From positions 186,001-250,000 of the forward strand of contig NZ_JALIRP010000006.1 of NCBI RefSeq assembly GCF_022898935.1: DNA of 64,000 bases, written 5' to 3'. A program made the position numbers and the translations under genes. Below are positions 25,252 through 34,130 of the stretch, piece after piece. The notes under the pieces were generated by a model, which saw only the letters and a list, made by a program, of their open reading frames with translations, had not been told where the DNA came from and did no database searches. Position 1 is the first letter of the stretch, and every line of letters starts with the position of its first letter. The DNA comes from Paenibacillus mangrovi (GTDB taxonomy: Bacteria > Bacillota > Bacilli > Paenibacillales > Paenibacillaceae).

Positions 25252-27114
25252 ATGAGTGTAGAAATGATGACGCTGGAACAGGCGCAGCAGCTGCTGCAAA
25301 CCTATTATGGCTACCCGGATTTCCGGGAGGGCCAGAAGAGAATCGTCCTCAGTCTGCTGGAAGGAAACGACACGCTGGGAATCATGCCGACGGGCGGGGG
25401 CAAGTCGATCTGCTACCAGATTCCCGCACTGATGCTGCCGGGATTGACGCTGGTTGTGTCTCCCTTGATCTCGCTGATGAAGGACCAGGTGGACGCGCTG
25501 ACGGCCATGGGCATTTCGGCTGCGTACATCAACAGCACGCTAAGCGGTAAAGAAGTGAACGAGCGGATCCGCGCGGCGAAGCGTGGAGATCTGAAGCTTC
25601 TGTATGTTGCGCCTGAACGGCTGGAGGTAGACTGGTTCCGCGACGAAATGAATGCCTTGTCCATTTCTTGCGTAGCCGTCGATGAAGCGCACTGTGTGTC
25701 ACAGTGGGGACATGATTTCCGGACAAGCTATCTGTCGGTGGCGCCTTTCGTAGAGCATCTTCCGCAGCGTCCGATCGTCGCGGCTTTTACCGCGACAGCT
25801 ACTCCAGAGGTCACGGAGGACATGATCCGATTGCTGCGGCTGGAACAGCCGGAAGTATTCGTGACCGGACTTAGCCGCGATAACCTTGCGATGTCGGTGC
25901 TGCGTGGAGAGAACAAGCGTGAATTTACCATAAAATACGCCGCCGGGCACTCGAATCAGCCGGGGATCATATATGCCGCGACCCGCAAAGACGTGGATGA
26001 TTTATATGAGCGTCTGAGAAGCGCAGGAATTTCGGCAGGCAGATATCACGCAGGCATGACCGATGATGAGCGGGCTGCAAGCCAGGAAGCCTTTTTGTAC
26101 GATGATATCCGGGTGATGGTCGCGACCAATGCCTTCGGGATGGGGATCGACAAATCCAATGTACGGTACGTAATCCATTTCAGCATGCCGAAGAACATGG
26201 AGGCGTATATCCAGGAAGCCGGACGTGCGGGCCGCGACGGCGAACCGAGCCAATGCATCCTGCTCTTCAGTGCCCAGGACATCATGACGCAGAAGTTCCT
26301 GATCGAGCAGAACCCGCAGGATGCGGACCGTAAGCACAACGACTACCGCAAGCTAAAGCAGATGGTGGATTACTGCTATACGACAAGGTGCTTACGCAGT
26401 GCCATGCTGGACTATTTCGGAGAAGAGCATCAGGATAAGTCATGCGGCATATGCAGCTCCTGCACGGATGATCGCGAGCTGGTGGACATGACCATTGATG
26501 CGCAAAAAATCTTTTCCTGCATCCACCGCATGCGCGAACGCTTCGGCGTTTCCATGGTGGCGTCGGTTCTCAAAGGCTCGCGTAACAAGAAGGTGCTTCA
26601 GTATGGTTTCGATGATCTGTCAACCTACGGGGCCATGTCGGACCGGACGGAAAAGGAGATCTCTGAAATCATTAACGTGATGGCCTCGGAGGGCTATCTG
26701 ATGTTATCCGAAGGACAGTATCCGGTACTGAAGCTTCAGCCGGCGGCTGCAGAGGTGTTGAAGGGACAGAGCAAGGTGATGCAGCGTATGCCGGCCAAGG
26801 GAGCAGCAGAGGCTGCAAGTGGACGTTCTGGCGGATCCCGCAGGCATGACCATTCGCCATCGGCAGTCAATGAGACGGTGTTCGAGCAGCTCCGTCTAAT
26901 CCGGCGCGAGCTTGCAGGCAAGGAGCATGTGCCGTCCTATATTATTTTCAACGATGCGACGCTGCGGGAGATGAGCGTGGTATGTCCGCAGTCTGAAGAA
27001 GAAATGCTGAATGTAAAAGGTGTCGGCGAAGTAAAATTCCGCAAATATGGCAAGCCGTTCCTTGATTTCTTTAGGGAGCAGGGCTTTGACCATAACGACA
27101 GCGATTATGAATAA
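25252..27114 (+). CDS. recQ: ATP-dependent DNA helicase RecQ
   Basis: A 620-residue 3'-5' DNA helicase involved in recombination and fork repair. Walker A is TGGGKSICYQIPAL near residue 46, the DEAH box is AVDEAHCVSQWGHDFR, and helicase motif VI is IQEAGRAGRDGEPSQC. The zinc-binding RecQ-C region shows the Cys set in YCYTTRCLR and SCGICSSCTD, followed by the winged-helix part. A C-terminal HRDC domain is present (VFEQLRLIRRELAGKEHVPSYIIFNDATLREM ... VKGVGEVKFRKYG). ATG at 25252 follows TTAGGAG. The radical-SAM gene begins 18 bp after it. Confidence 0.95.
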   Translation: MSVEMMTLEQAQQLLQTYYGYPDFREGQKRIVLSLLEGNDTLGIMPTGGGKSICYQIPALMLPGLTLVVSPLISLMKDQVDALTAMGISAAYINSTLSGKEVNERIRAAKRGDLKLLYVAPERLEVDWFRDEMNALSISCVAVDEAHCVSQWGHDFRTSYLSVAPFVEHLPQRPIVAAFTATATPEVTEDMIRLLRLEQPEVFVTGLSRDNLAMSVLRGENKREFTIKYAAGHSNQPGIIYAATRKDVDDLYERLRSAGISAGRYHAGMTDDERAASQEAFLYDDIRVMVATNAFGMGIDKSNVRYVIHFSMPKNMEAYIQEAGRAGRDGEPSQCILLFSAQDIMTQKFLIEQNPQDADRKHNDYRKLKQMVDYCYTTRCLRSAMLDYFGEEHQDKSCGICSSCTDDRELVDMTIDAQKIFSCIHRMRERFGVSMVASVLKGSRNKKVLQYGFDDLSTYGAMSDRTEKEISEIINVMASEGYLMLSEGQYPVLKLQPAAAEVLKGQSKVMQRMPAKGAAEAASGRSGGSRRHDHSPSAVNETVFEQLRLIRRELAGKEHVPSYIIFNDATLREMSVVCPQSEEEMLNVKGVGEVKFRKYGKPFLDFFREQGFDHNDSDYE

Positions 27115-27132
27115 CAGAAAGAATGTGAATCC

Positions 27133-28914
27133 ATGAAAGTCATATTAACAACCTTGAACGCCAAATTCATTCATACCTCGCTGGCGATCCGCCTGCTGAA
27201 GGCTTACAGCGAGCATGAGTTTGATATCGAACTGACCGAATACACGATTAAGGACCCTGTGATGAATATCGTCTCGGATCTGTTTCAGCGGAAGCCCGAT
27301 GTGATCGGATTTTCCTGCTATATCTGGAACATCGAGGAGACGCTCCGAGTGATCGATATCGTGAGAAAGGTCATGCCTGAGGTGAAAATTATACTTGGCG
27401 GTCCTGAAGTGTCCTATGATACGGGCTACTGGATGGAACGTGCTCAGGGCGTTGATTTTATCGTGATGGGGGAAGGCGAAGAGACGCTGCATCATCTGCT
27501 GCAGGTGATGGAAGGCGACCAGAAATATCATTTTGTGTACGGAATCGCCTACCGGAAGGGAGAAGAGATCATTATCAATCCTCCCCGTCCGAAAAGCGAG
27601 CTGGATTCTCTCCCGTCACCGCACCGCTTCCAGGATGATATTCCGAACCTTGGCAAGCGCATTGTTTATTTTGAAACCAGCCGGGGCTGTCCGTTCCAGT
27701 GCCAGTTCTGTTTGTCGAGCATCGAAAACGGTGTGCGCTACTATGATATCGAGCGGGTGAAGGCAGATATCACGTATTTGATTGACAACGGGGCAAAAGT
27801 CATTAAATTTTTGGACCGCACCTTTAATATCAATCACACCTACGCTATGGAGATGTTCAAATTCCTGATTGAAAATAATCGCGGCTGCATCTTCCAGTTC
27901 GAGATTACGGCGGACATCATGCGTCCGGAGGTGCTGCAGTTTCTGGCGGACAACGCTCCTCCAGGCATTTTCCGCTTCGAGATCGGGGTGCAGTCCACGA
28001 ACGATCCGACGAACGTGCTGGTCAAACGACGGCAGAACTTCGAGAAGCTGTCCCGTACTGTCAACATCATCAAGAACAGCAGCAGAATCGCCCAGCACCT
28101 GGACCTGATTGCCGGCCTGCCTGAGGAAGATTATGATACGTTCCGTAAAACGTTTAATGACGTGTTCGCGCTCAGACCGGAAGAGCTGCAGCTCGGATTC
28201 CTGAAAATGCTGCGCGGAACCGGCCTTAGACGGGACGCTGAAAAATATGACTACACCTATATGGATCAGGCTCCTTATGAAATCCTTGGCAGCCATAAGC
28301 TTCCTTTTGCGGACATCGTGCGGTTGAAGCGCCTTGAGGATGTGCTGGAGAAATATTGGAATGCGCATCGTATGGATCATACGCTGAACTATCTGATGAA
28401 GCATGAGTTTGAGTCGCCGTTTGATTTCTTCCAGGAGTTCGGGGATTACTGGGAAGGACAGGGCTGGCAAAAGATCGGCCATCAACTGGAGGATCTGTTT
28501 ACCCGTCTGGCGGCCTTCCTGGCGCAGCGTGGAGTGAAACGGATGGAGGTAGTACAGGGCCTGATGAAGCTGGACTACTTCCTGAACCATAAATATAAGC
28601 CTCGCAAAATCTGGTGGGATGCACCGATCACCAAAGACGAGTGGAGCCTGTTCATGCGGACAGTATTGGAACATCCAGAAGCTGTTTCCGGCAGCTTCGG
28701 TGAGCTTCAGATCAGTGAACGCGAACTGCAGAAGCATGCCGTGCTGGAGGTGCTGCCGTTCTCGCTGAAGGATGTGCTGGAAGGCGGTACAGGCGATCTA
28801 GTCGAAGGGGAGAGCCGTGAGCAGCAGCTGCTGATCGTTCTGTACCAGCAGGATGATAGTGAGCAGCCGGTGTATCACACCATGAAGCTGATAGAAACTG
28901 GCTCGGTCAAGTAA
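27133..28914 (+). CDS. B12-binding-domain radical SAM protein (DUF4080 type)
   Basis: A 593-residue protein with an N-terminal cobalamin-binding-like Rossmann domain (about residues 1-140, with MGEGEETLHHLL at its end). A radical SAM core follows, with the 4Fe-4S motif in SRGCPFQCQFCLSS (CxxxCxxC). The C-terminal roughly 200 residues correspond to DUF4080. The reaction is unknown for this family; relatives are often methyltransferases or tRNA-thiolation-like enzymes. It starts 18 bp after recQ and ends at a terminator, so the two form a transcription unit. Confidence 0.85.
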   Translation: MKVILTTLNAKFIHTSLAIRLLKAYSEHEFDIELTEYTIKDPVMNIVSDLFQRKPDVIGFSCYIWNIEETLRVIDIVRKVMPEVKIILGGPEVSYDTGYWMERAQGVDFIVMGEGEETLHHLLQVMEGDQKYHFVYGIAYRKGEEIIINPPRPKSELDSLPSPHRFQDDIPNLGKRIVYFETSRGCPFQCQFCLSSIENGVRYYDIERVKADITYLIDNGAKVIKFLDRTFNINHTYAMEMFKFLIENNRGCIFQFEITADIMRPEVLQFLADNAPPGIFRFEIGVQSTNDPTNVLVKRRQNFEKLSRTVNIIKNSSRIAQHLDLIAGLPEEDYDTFRKTFNDVFALRPEELQLGFLKMLRGTGLRRDAEKYDYTYMDQAPYEILGSHKLPFADIVRLKRLEDVLEKYWNAHRMDHTLNYLMKHEFESPFDFFQEFGDYWEGQGWQKIGHQLEDLFTRLAAFLAQRGVKRMEVVQGLMKLDYFLNHKYKPRKIWWDAPITKDEWSLFMRTVLEHPEAVSGSFGELQISERELQKHAVLEVLPFSLKDVLEGGTGDLVEGESREQQLLIVLYQQDDSEQPVYHTMKLIETGSVK

Positions 28915-28940
28915 TAAGAACAGCCGATTCATGATATGAA

Positions 28941-28998
28941 AAAAACGCTCTTGACCTAGGGAGAATTCTCTCTCTGAGTCCAAGAGCGTTTTTTTTTG
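28941..28998. terminator. Bidirectional terminator between convergent genes
   Basis: AAACGCTCTTG pairs with CAAGAGCGTTT (28981-28991). A runs precede it and T runs follow it, serving both the radical-SAM gene and the minus-strand lipase gene. Confidence 0.85.
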
Positions 28999-29029
28999 TT
29001 TGGATCCGATATAGGAATGATGGCTGCGT

Positions 29030-29968
29030 CTACGCTTTAGTCGATACATGGCGCTCGAGCCAATCCAGTACGTCGGCTGTCACCTCATCGCGGTTAGTTT
29101 CGTTGAGCATTTCATGCCGGCCTTCCGGATACAGACGGTATTCCACATCCGTGACGCCCACTTTCCGGTAGATGGCAACCAGCCGCTCTACACCTTTGCC
29201 GTTCAGCCCGACAGGATCCTGCTCGCCGCTGAAAAGGTAAATAGGCTTATGCTTGGGAATGCCTGCATATCCCACAGGCTGTTGGATATCCTGCAGCAGT
29301 CCGAAGAAACCCCGGAAAAAGGATGTCGTGCAAATCGCTCCGCAAAAAGGATCCTCAATATAACGGTCGACTTCATCCGGATCCCGTGACAGCCAGTCAA
29401 AAGGTGTGCGGGGCGGTGAGAAAGCGCGGTTGAAGCCGCCGAAGACAATGGTATTCATCATCAGGCTGCGGTGAGTGCTTCCTTGAATCGAGCGCTGGAT
29501 CGAAGCCAAAACTCTTCCGGCCTGCAGCATACCGCGTGGTCCGTTAGAGCCAGATAGGATAAAACCATCGAAGTCTTCAGATTGCGTCATGATTACTTTT
29601 TGCACCAGGAAGGATCCCATGCTGTGTCCCATCAGAAACAGGGGAATCCCCGGATGAGAGCCCTTGAGGCTTTTTCCCAGCTGCACAAGATCTTGGACCA
29701 TCAGCTGAAAGCCGTTCTCTCCAACATCTCCGAGATGCTCCACCGAGCCTGCTGTCATTCCATGGCCGCGCTGATCCGGAGCGTACACGGCATAACCCTC
29801 ACCTGTCAGGGCTGAGGCAAAGCGTGCATATCGCTCTGCAGTTTCGCACATCCCGTGTGCGATCAGCAGCACGGCTTTGACAGTCGTACCTTGTTCAGGA
29901 AGCCACTCATACACATGTATTTTCGTTCCGTACGGGTCAGTCATCGTAAAGGTTTGCTCAAGCAACAC
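29030..29968 (-). CDS. Alpha/beta hydrolase, lysophospholipase/monoacylglycerol lipase-like
   Basis: About 312 residues. The nucleophile elbow is FLMGHSMGSFLVQ (GxSxG Ser), the oxyanion segment is LLIAHGMCETAERYARFASALTGEGYAVYAPDQRGHGMT, and the catalytic Asp and His lie in SGEQDPVGLNGKG and EGRHEMLNE. This is the arrangement of the Hydrolase_4 (monoacylglycerol lipase/lysophospholipase L2) family. The start is uncertain: an ATG at 29989 is in frame, but GAGGGA lies 6 bases before the GTG at 29968, which I prefer. There is no signal peptide, so it is cytoplasmic. Confidence 0.82.
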   Translation of the reverse strand: MLLEQTFTMTDPYGTKIHVYEWLPEQGTTVKAVLLIAHGMCETAERYARFASALTGEGYAVYAPDQRGHGMTAGSVEHLGDVGENGFQLMVQDLVQLGKSLKGSHPGIPLFLMGHSMGSFLVQKVIMTQSEDFDGFILSGSNGPRGMLQAGRVLASIQRSIQGSTHRSLMMNTIVFGGFNRAFSPPRTPFDWLSRDPDEVDRYIEDPFCGAICTTSFFRGFFGLLQDIQQPVGYAGIPKHKPIYLFSGEQDPVGLNGKGVERLVAIYRKVGVTDVEYRLYPEGRHEMLNETNRDEVTADVLDWLERHVSTKA

Positions 29969-30019
29969 CATCACTCCCTCAGCATCCATTAGGAACCCAG
30001 ATACGATAGTATATGCTTA

Positions 30020-30991
30020 TTATTCCGGCAAATAAGAACGAAGTACCGTGGATTGTCCTTCCAGGGAGTACGAGCCGAGATTGGCTGGAAGCAGGAAGCA
30101 TTGTCCGGCTTTATATTCCAAAGAACCGTTATTCCAGCTCAGCGTACCGCTGCCATCGCAAATCACAAGAATCGTGAAGCTTTCAGGTGTGGTTTCAAGT
30201 GACCAGCTGCCATTTACGATTCCTTTTTCAACGATGAAATAAGGGGACTTGGCTAGCTGCAGCCATTCACCTGCGGCCAGGCTGTCCGTTTTCATGGTGG
30301 TCGCTCCGGAGCCTTCAAATGCGGTCACGTTCAGAGAGTCCTCGATGTGAAGCTCGCGCGGCTTGCCATCAAGTCCAGGACGGTCGTAGTCATAAATGCG
30401 GTATGTCGTATCCGAGTTTTGCTGGATTTCCGCAACAACTACTCCGGCACAGAGTGCATGAACCGTTCCAGCTGGAATGTAAAAGGTGTCGCCGGCTTCA
30501 ACGGAGACTTCGCGCAGCGTATCCATCACCGTTCCATTTTCCAGAGCTTCCTTCATGCTTTCGCGGGTAACGCCGTCTTTCAGACCATAGATGATTTTGG
30601 CGTCCGGCTTTGCGTCCAGCACATACCACATTTCGGTTTTGCCAAGCTCGCCCTTAGGAAGCCCCTCGTAGTCATCCGTTGGATGTACTTGTACAGACAG
30701 GTTATCGTTGCAGTCCAGCAGCTTGATCAGGAGCGGGAAACGTCCGTTTTTCTCGGAAAAGCCCTTGCTGCCAAACCATTCTTTGCCCAGCTGTTCGCGG
30801 ATTTGGTCAAGTCCTTGTCCCGCCAGCTCGCCGTTAACGACGGAAGTTGTGCCGTTCGGATGATCGGCAATCATCCAGCCTTCTCCGATATGTCCTTTGG
30901 GAGGAGTCAGCCCAAACTGCTCAAGGGCGCGGCCGCCCCATACACGTTCCTTGAATTCGGGTTGAAATTGCAGTGGATACGGTTGTGTCAT
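30020..30991 (-). CDS. manA: Mannose-6-phosphate isomerase, class I
   Basis: A 323-residue Zn-dependent cupin that interconverts mannose 6-phosphate and fructose 6-phosphate. Characteristic segments are FKERVWGGRAL at the N-terminus, LLIKLLDCNDNLSVQVHPTDDYE with the Gln/His zinc ligands, GKTEMWYVLDA with the Glu ligand, and TFYIPAGTVHAL with the His ligand. The length fits the short Bacillus-type class. AAAGGAAGATG precedes the ATG. It is the first gene met when reading from the minus-strand terminator side, but it has its own upstream gap and seems to stand alone. Confidence 0.93.
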   Translation of the reverse strand: MTQPYPLQFQPEFKERVWGGRALEQFGLTPPKGHIGEGWMIADHPNGTTSVVNGELAGQGLDQIREQLGKEWFGSKGFSEKNGRFPLLIKLLDCNDNLSVQVHPTDDYEGLPKGELGKTEMWYVLDAKPDAKIIYGLKDGVTRESMKEALENGTVMDTLREVSVEAGDTFYIPAGTVHALCAGVVVAEIQQNSDTTYRIYDYDRPGLDGKPRELHIEDSLNVTAFEGSGATTMKTDSLAAGEWLQLAKSPYFIVEKGIVNGSWSLETTPESFTILVICDGSGTLSWNNGSLEYKAGQCFLLPANLGSYSLEGQSTVLRSYLPE

Positions 30992-31107
30992 TGATACATC
31001 TTCCTTTCATAGTCAATAATCTGATGGATGAATCAAAACCGCCTGTTTAGGATTATGCAAAATCCTTATCTATATTGAAGTGCACATGATGAATGTGTCA
31101 CTGCGGT

Positions 31108-31692
31108 TTACCGCTTTTTTTCAATGGCGATGACGTAAGGAGAATCACTGCGCTGAAGCTGCCTGTACATAACGGTCTGGCACAGCTCCTGCGGCAGGCC
31201 GGAGGCCCATGCTGTGACAGCCGCGGCTTCGGCATCTCCACCGGTATGGCCGGGATAAAGCACGATGGTAATAATCCCCTTCGGCCGAAGCAGCGACAGC
31301 GCTGCCTGAAGTGCCCGGAGCGTGCTGCTGGTCTCGGTAATAATGTTCTTGTCTGCCTCCTGGGAAGGTAGATAACCGAGATTAAACATGACGGCGCCGA
31401 TGCAGCCCTCCGCCTCTGAAGGAACGTAATCCATCATCAGGTCGTGGCTGGCAAGGAACAGGGAAACAGGAGCCAGGCTGTCAGCCGGCTCCCGGGAGAA
31501 GCGTTCTTTGGCAAGCTCAAGCGCCCGTTCCTGGATATCAAAGCCGTAGATGTGGCCCCTCAGTCCGGCTAATTTAGCAAGGATGACCGTATCGGCCCCC
31601 GTACCCACCGTGGCGTCTATAGCGATGTCACCGGGCTGCAAGCGTCCTTCAATCTGCTTGTGCGCGAAGCTGAGCACCGATAGAAAGCCCAT
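31108..31692 (-). CDS. mnmM: tRNA 5-aminomethyl-2-thiouridine methyltransferase (MnmM/YtqB)
   Basis: A 194-residue SAM-dependent methyltransferase. Motif I is AIDATVGTGADTVILAKLAG, followed by VYGFDIQ-like IYGFDIQERAL and VMFNLGYLP, the NLGYLP motif that marks the YtqB family. YtqB was shown in B. subtilis to be MnmM, which completes mnm5s2U at the tRNA wobble position. The start at 31692 has GGAGGA nine bases upstream and lies one base after the stop of the radical-SAM gene. A longer in-frame ATG at 31758 lies inside that gene and is not needed. The function is transferred by family resemblance. Confidence 0.88.
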   Translation of the reverse strand: MGFLSVLSFAHKQIEGRLQPGDIAIDATVGTGADTVILAKLAGLRGHIYGFDIQERALELAKERFSREPADSLAPVSLFLASHDLMMDYVPSEAEGCIGAVMFNLGYLPSQEADKNIITETSSTLRALQAALSLLRPKGIITIVLYPGHTGGDAEAAAVTAWASGLPQELCQTVMYRQLQRSDSPYVIAIEKKR

Positions 31693-31693
31693 G

Positions 31694-32647
31694 TTATACG
31701 TTCCTCCAATATTTGCCCTGCCATGAATTCCGCGCTTTAAGCTCGGCATCGATGGCATTCAGCACTTCCCATTTTTTTAGACTCCACATCGGTCCGATGA
31801 GCAGCTTGCGCGGAGCATCACCAGTAAGGCGGTGAACGATCATCTCCGGCGGCAGCATCTCTAGCGTATCGACGATCAGCTTGATGTATTCGTCCTGCTC
31901 CAGGAAGCGCAGGAGTCCGGCTTCATACTGGCGTACCATCGGCGTTCCCTTCATGAGATGCAGCAGATGTATTTTAATTCCCTGTACATCCATCTGGGAT
32001 ACGGCGCGACCGGTTTCAAGCATCATTTCATGGGTTTCCTGAGGCAGACCATAAATGATATGGGCACACACCCGGATACCCCGTTTGCGGAGCTTCTCGA
32101 CTGCGTCGATGAAGCACTCCGTGTCATGCGCACGGTTAATCAGCTCGGATGTGGAGTCATGGACCGTCTGCAGCCCCATTTCCACCCATAGGTATGTCCG
32201 CTGGTTCAGCTCGGCCAGGTATTCGATAACATCGTCCGGCAGGCAGTCAGGACGGGTCGCGATCGACAAGCCGACAACGCCGGGCTGCTGCAGGATCACC
32301 TCATAGTATTCCCGCAGTGTTTCCACAGGAGCATACGTGTTGGTATAGGCCTGAAAATAACCGATGTATTTGGCGTTCGGCCATTTCAAATGCTGCTTGT
32401 CCCGGATATCGTTGAACTGGGTCACCAGGTCATCCCGGCGTTTGCCGGCAAAATCACCGGATCCTCTGGCGCTGCAGAACGTGCATCCGCCTCTGGCAAT
32501 CGTACCGTCACGGTTTGGGCAGGTAAAGCCTGCATCGAGCATGACTTTAAAGACTTTTTCGTCAAACTCGCGGCGCATTTCGTAATTCCAAGTATGAAAT
32601 CTTTTATCTCCCCACAGAAGCGGAGAGTCAGTAGTTGGTATATTCAT
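31694..32647 (-). CDS. ytqA: TIGR01212 family radical SAM protein (YtqA)
   Basis: A 317-residue radical SAM enzyme of the YtqA/YhcC family. The cluster motif is spread as FTCPNRDGTIARGGCTFCSARGSGDF, with a Cys followed after ten or so residues by CxxC, as is typical for TIGR01212. The N-terminus WGDKRFHTWNYEMRREFDEKVFKVMLDAGF is also diagnostic. The start at 32647 follows AAGGAGT; the longer frame upstream has no support. Linked to mnmM with a one-base gap, as in Bacillus, so a role in tRNA modification or its supply is a reasonable but unproven inference. Confidence 0.88.
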   Translation of the reverse strand: MNIPTTDSPLLWGDKRFHTWNYEMRREFDEKVFKVMLDAGFTCPNRDGTIARGGCTFCSARGSGDFAGKRRDDLVTQFNDIRDKQHLKWPNAKYIGYFQAYTNTYAPVETLREYYEVILQQPGVVGLSIATRPDCLPDDVIEYLAELNQRTYLWVEMGLQTVHDSTSELINRAHDTECFIDAVEKLRKRGIRVCAHIIYGLPQETHEMMLETGRAVSQMDVQGIKIHLLHLMKGTPMVRQYEAGLLRFLEQDEYIKLIVDTLEMLPPEMIVHRLTGDAPRKLLIGPMWSLKKWEVLNAIDAELKARNSWQGKYWRNV

Positions 32648-32918
32648 TAAAGGTACTCCTTTTTTGCATATCAGCAAGGTTGAAACCTGAAGAGTTTTTT
32701 GTACTTGCTCTATTGTAGCAAAAAAAATCAATGAAGGGTATGAGGGCGCAAAGAAGCAGTCATTTTAAGCGAAAACAAGGCATATGCTTTATTGTAAAAA
32801 CTCACATGAAATGTTATATTTAATTTAGCATCAACAGCTCTCATCTTAGGCAAATTGCATGACAGAATTCATAAAAGTATGACGTCTCGGCAACTATATG
32901 ATCCGTGAGGTGATAATG

Positions 32919-33107
32919 ATGTATTCTTTAACTGCAGAAGCTTCAGAGAAGAATAAAATCGCCGTGGAACTGACCCCGGAAGAAGCGCTTGCGCTGACAG
33001 GCGTTGCGTTTAACGGGAATCCGGAGATAAAGGCGGAGGCAAGACGCAAAATTCGCAGAGCGTTCGAAAAGACATTTGATTTTCAGTATCAAGATAGGTT
33101 AGACTAA
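32919..33107 (+). CDS. Small conserved-looking protein, 62 residues
   Basis: A short gene (MYSLTAEASEKNKIAVELTPEEALALTGVAFNGNPEIKAEARRKIRRAFEK...) with GAGGTGATA just before two consecutive ATGs (32916 and 32919). The product is highly charged, without membrane spans or Cys; two helices are likely. I do not recognise a family. The terminator at 33152 shows that it is a separate unit. The 270 bp upstream is AT-rich, and I see no certain operator in it. Confidence 0.65.
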   Translation: MYSLTAEASEKNKIAVELTPEEALALTGVAFNGNPEIKAEARRKIRRAFEKTFDFQYQDRLD

Positions 33108-33151
33108 CAGCAATGAATTCGTTGGACCCCAATTCCAAATAGATTTGAAAA

Positions 33152-33200
33152 AGAATTCTGTGCCCCTTGCATGCAAGGAGGCCAGAATTCTTTTTCTTTT
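33152..33200 (+). terminator. Intrinsic terminator between the small gene and trmB
   Basis: AGAATTCTG (33152-33160) pairs perfectly with CAGAATTCT (33183-33191). The inner palindrome CCTTGCATGCAAGG is at 33165-33178, and a long T-rich run follows. Confidence 0.9.
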
Positions 33201-33310
33201 TCTCTTTACATTTGGCCGCATCTTCGGCACAATATTGCAGTAGCTGTCCGCAGCAGGCTTACCTTGCGCGGATATCAGGGCAGAAAAGTAATGAAAGCGG
33301 AGGTAAAACC

Positions 33311-34063
33311 ATGCGTTTACGCGGCAGAAAAGGAATCCGGGAGAATCTGGAGGAGCAGAAAGGCTTCGTTATTCTCGATCCCCGGTCGTATAAAGGAAAA
33401 TGGCATACGTTGTTCGGCAATGATCATCCGATCTATGTGGAGCTTGGAATGGGCAAAGGCCAGTTTATCAGCCAAATGAGCTTCCGAAATCCGGACATTA
33501 ATTTCATAGGCATTGATATGTATGATGAATTGCTTCGCCGGGCCAGTGAAAAGGCGCGCCTCGCTTGGTCCGAGCGGGATGTCGAAGTTCCGCCGAATTT
33601 GCGTCTGGCTTTGGCGAATGTCGAGTTTTTGGATGAAGTGTTTGAGGAAGGGGAAATTGAACGGATTTTCCTGAATTTCAGCGATCCTTGGCCTAAAGGC
33701 AAGCATGCGCGCCGTCGTTTAACGCATCCGCGGTTTTTGGAGAAGTACCGCACTTTGCTGAACGTAAACGGAGAAATTCATCTAAAGACGGATTCGCAGA
33801 CATTGTTCGAATTTTCGCTTAATGCTTTTGCCGATTACGGCCTTCAAATGACGAACATTTCGCTGAACCTTCACCGGGATGGCGCGAATGAGGCGCATGT
33901 CATGACGGAATATGAGTCGAAATTTCATGGGCAGGGCGTCAATATCCACCGCTGTGAGGCGATTGTAGGGGGAGAGGCGTTGAAGCGCTACCAGGAGCAC
34001 CGTCTCGACAATTACCGCATGCAGGACAAGCCGCAGACGGAGTCCCAGCAAGATCAAGAATAA
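33311..34063 (+). CDS. trmB: tRNA (guanine-N7-)-methyltransferase
   Basis: A 250-residue SAM-dependent methyltransferase that makes m7G46 in tRNA. The SAM site is VELGMGKGQFI followed by NFIGIDMYDELL. FLNFSDPWPKGKHARRRLTHPRFLEKYR is the TrmB hallmark with the catalytic Asp in SDPWPK. GEIHLKTDSQTLFEFSL and the C-terminal TEYESKF complete the family pattern. The ATG at 33311 has GGAGGT seven bases before it; the longer open frame upstream runs through the preceding terminator and is rejected. Confidence 0.95.
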   Translation: MRLRGRKGIRENLEEQKGFVILDPRSYKGKWHTLFGNDHPIYVELGMGKGQFISQMSFRNPDINFIGIDMYDELLRRASEKARLAWSERDVEVPPNLRLALANVEFLDEVFEEGEIERIFLNFSDPWPKGKHARRRLTHPRFLEKYRTLLNVNGEIHLKTDSQTLFEFSLNAFADYGLQMTNISLNLHRDGANEAHVMTEYESKFHGQGVNIHRCEAIVGGEALKRYQEHRLDNYRMQDKPQTESQQDQE

Positions 34064-34095
34064 TATCTGATTAGCATACGTCTTTTTCAAAAAAA

Positions 34096-34130
34096 AGAAG
34101 GTGTCTTCCTACGAAGGCACCTTCTTTTAT
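34096..34130. terminator. Bidirectional terminator between trmB and the glycosyltransferase
   Basis: AGAAGGTGTCTTC pairs with GAAGGCACCTTCT with one wobble-like mismatch. A run before and T run after. Confidence 0.85.
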
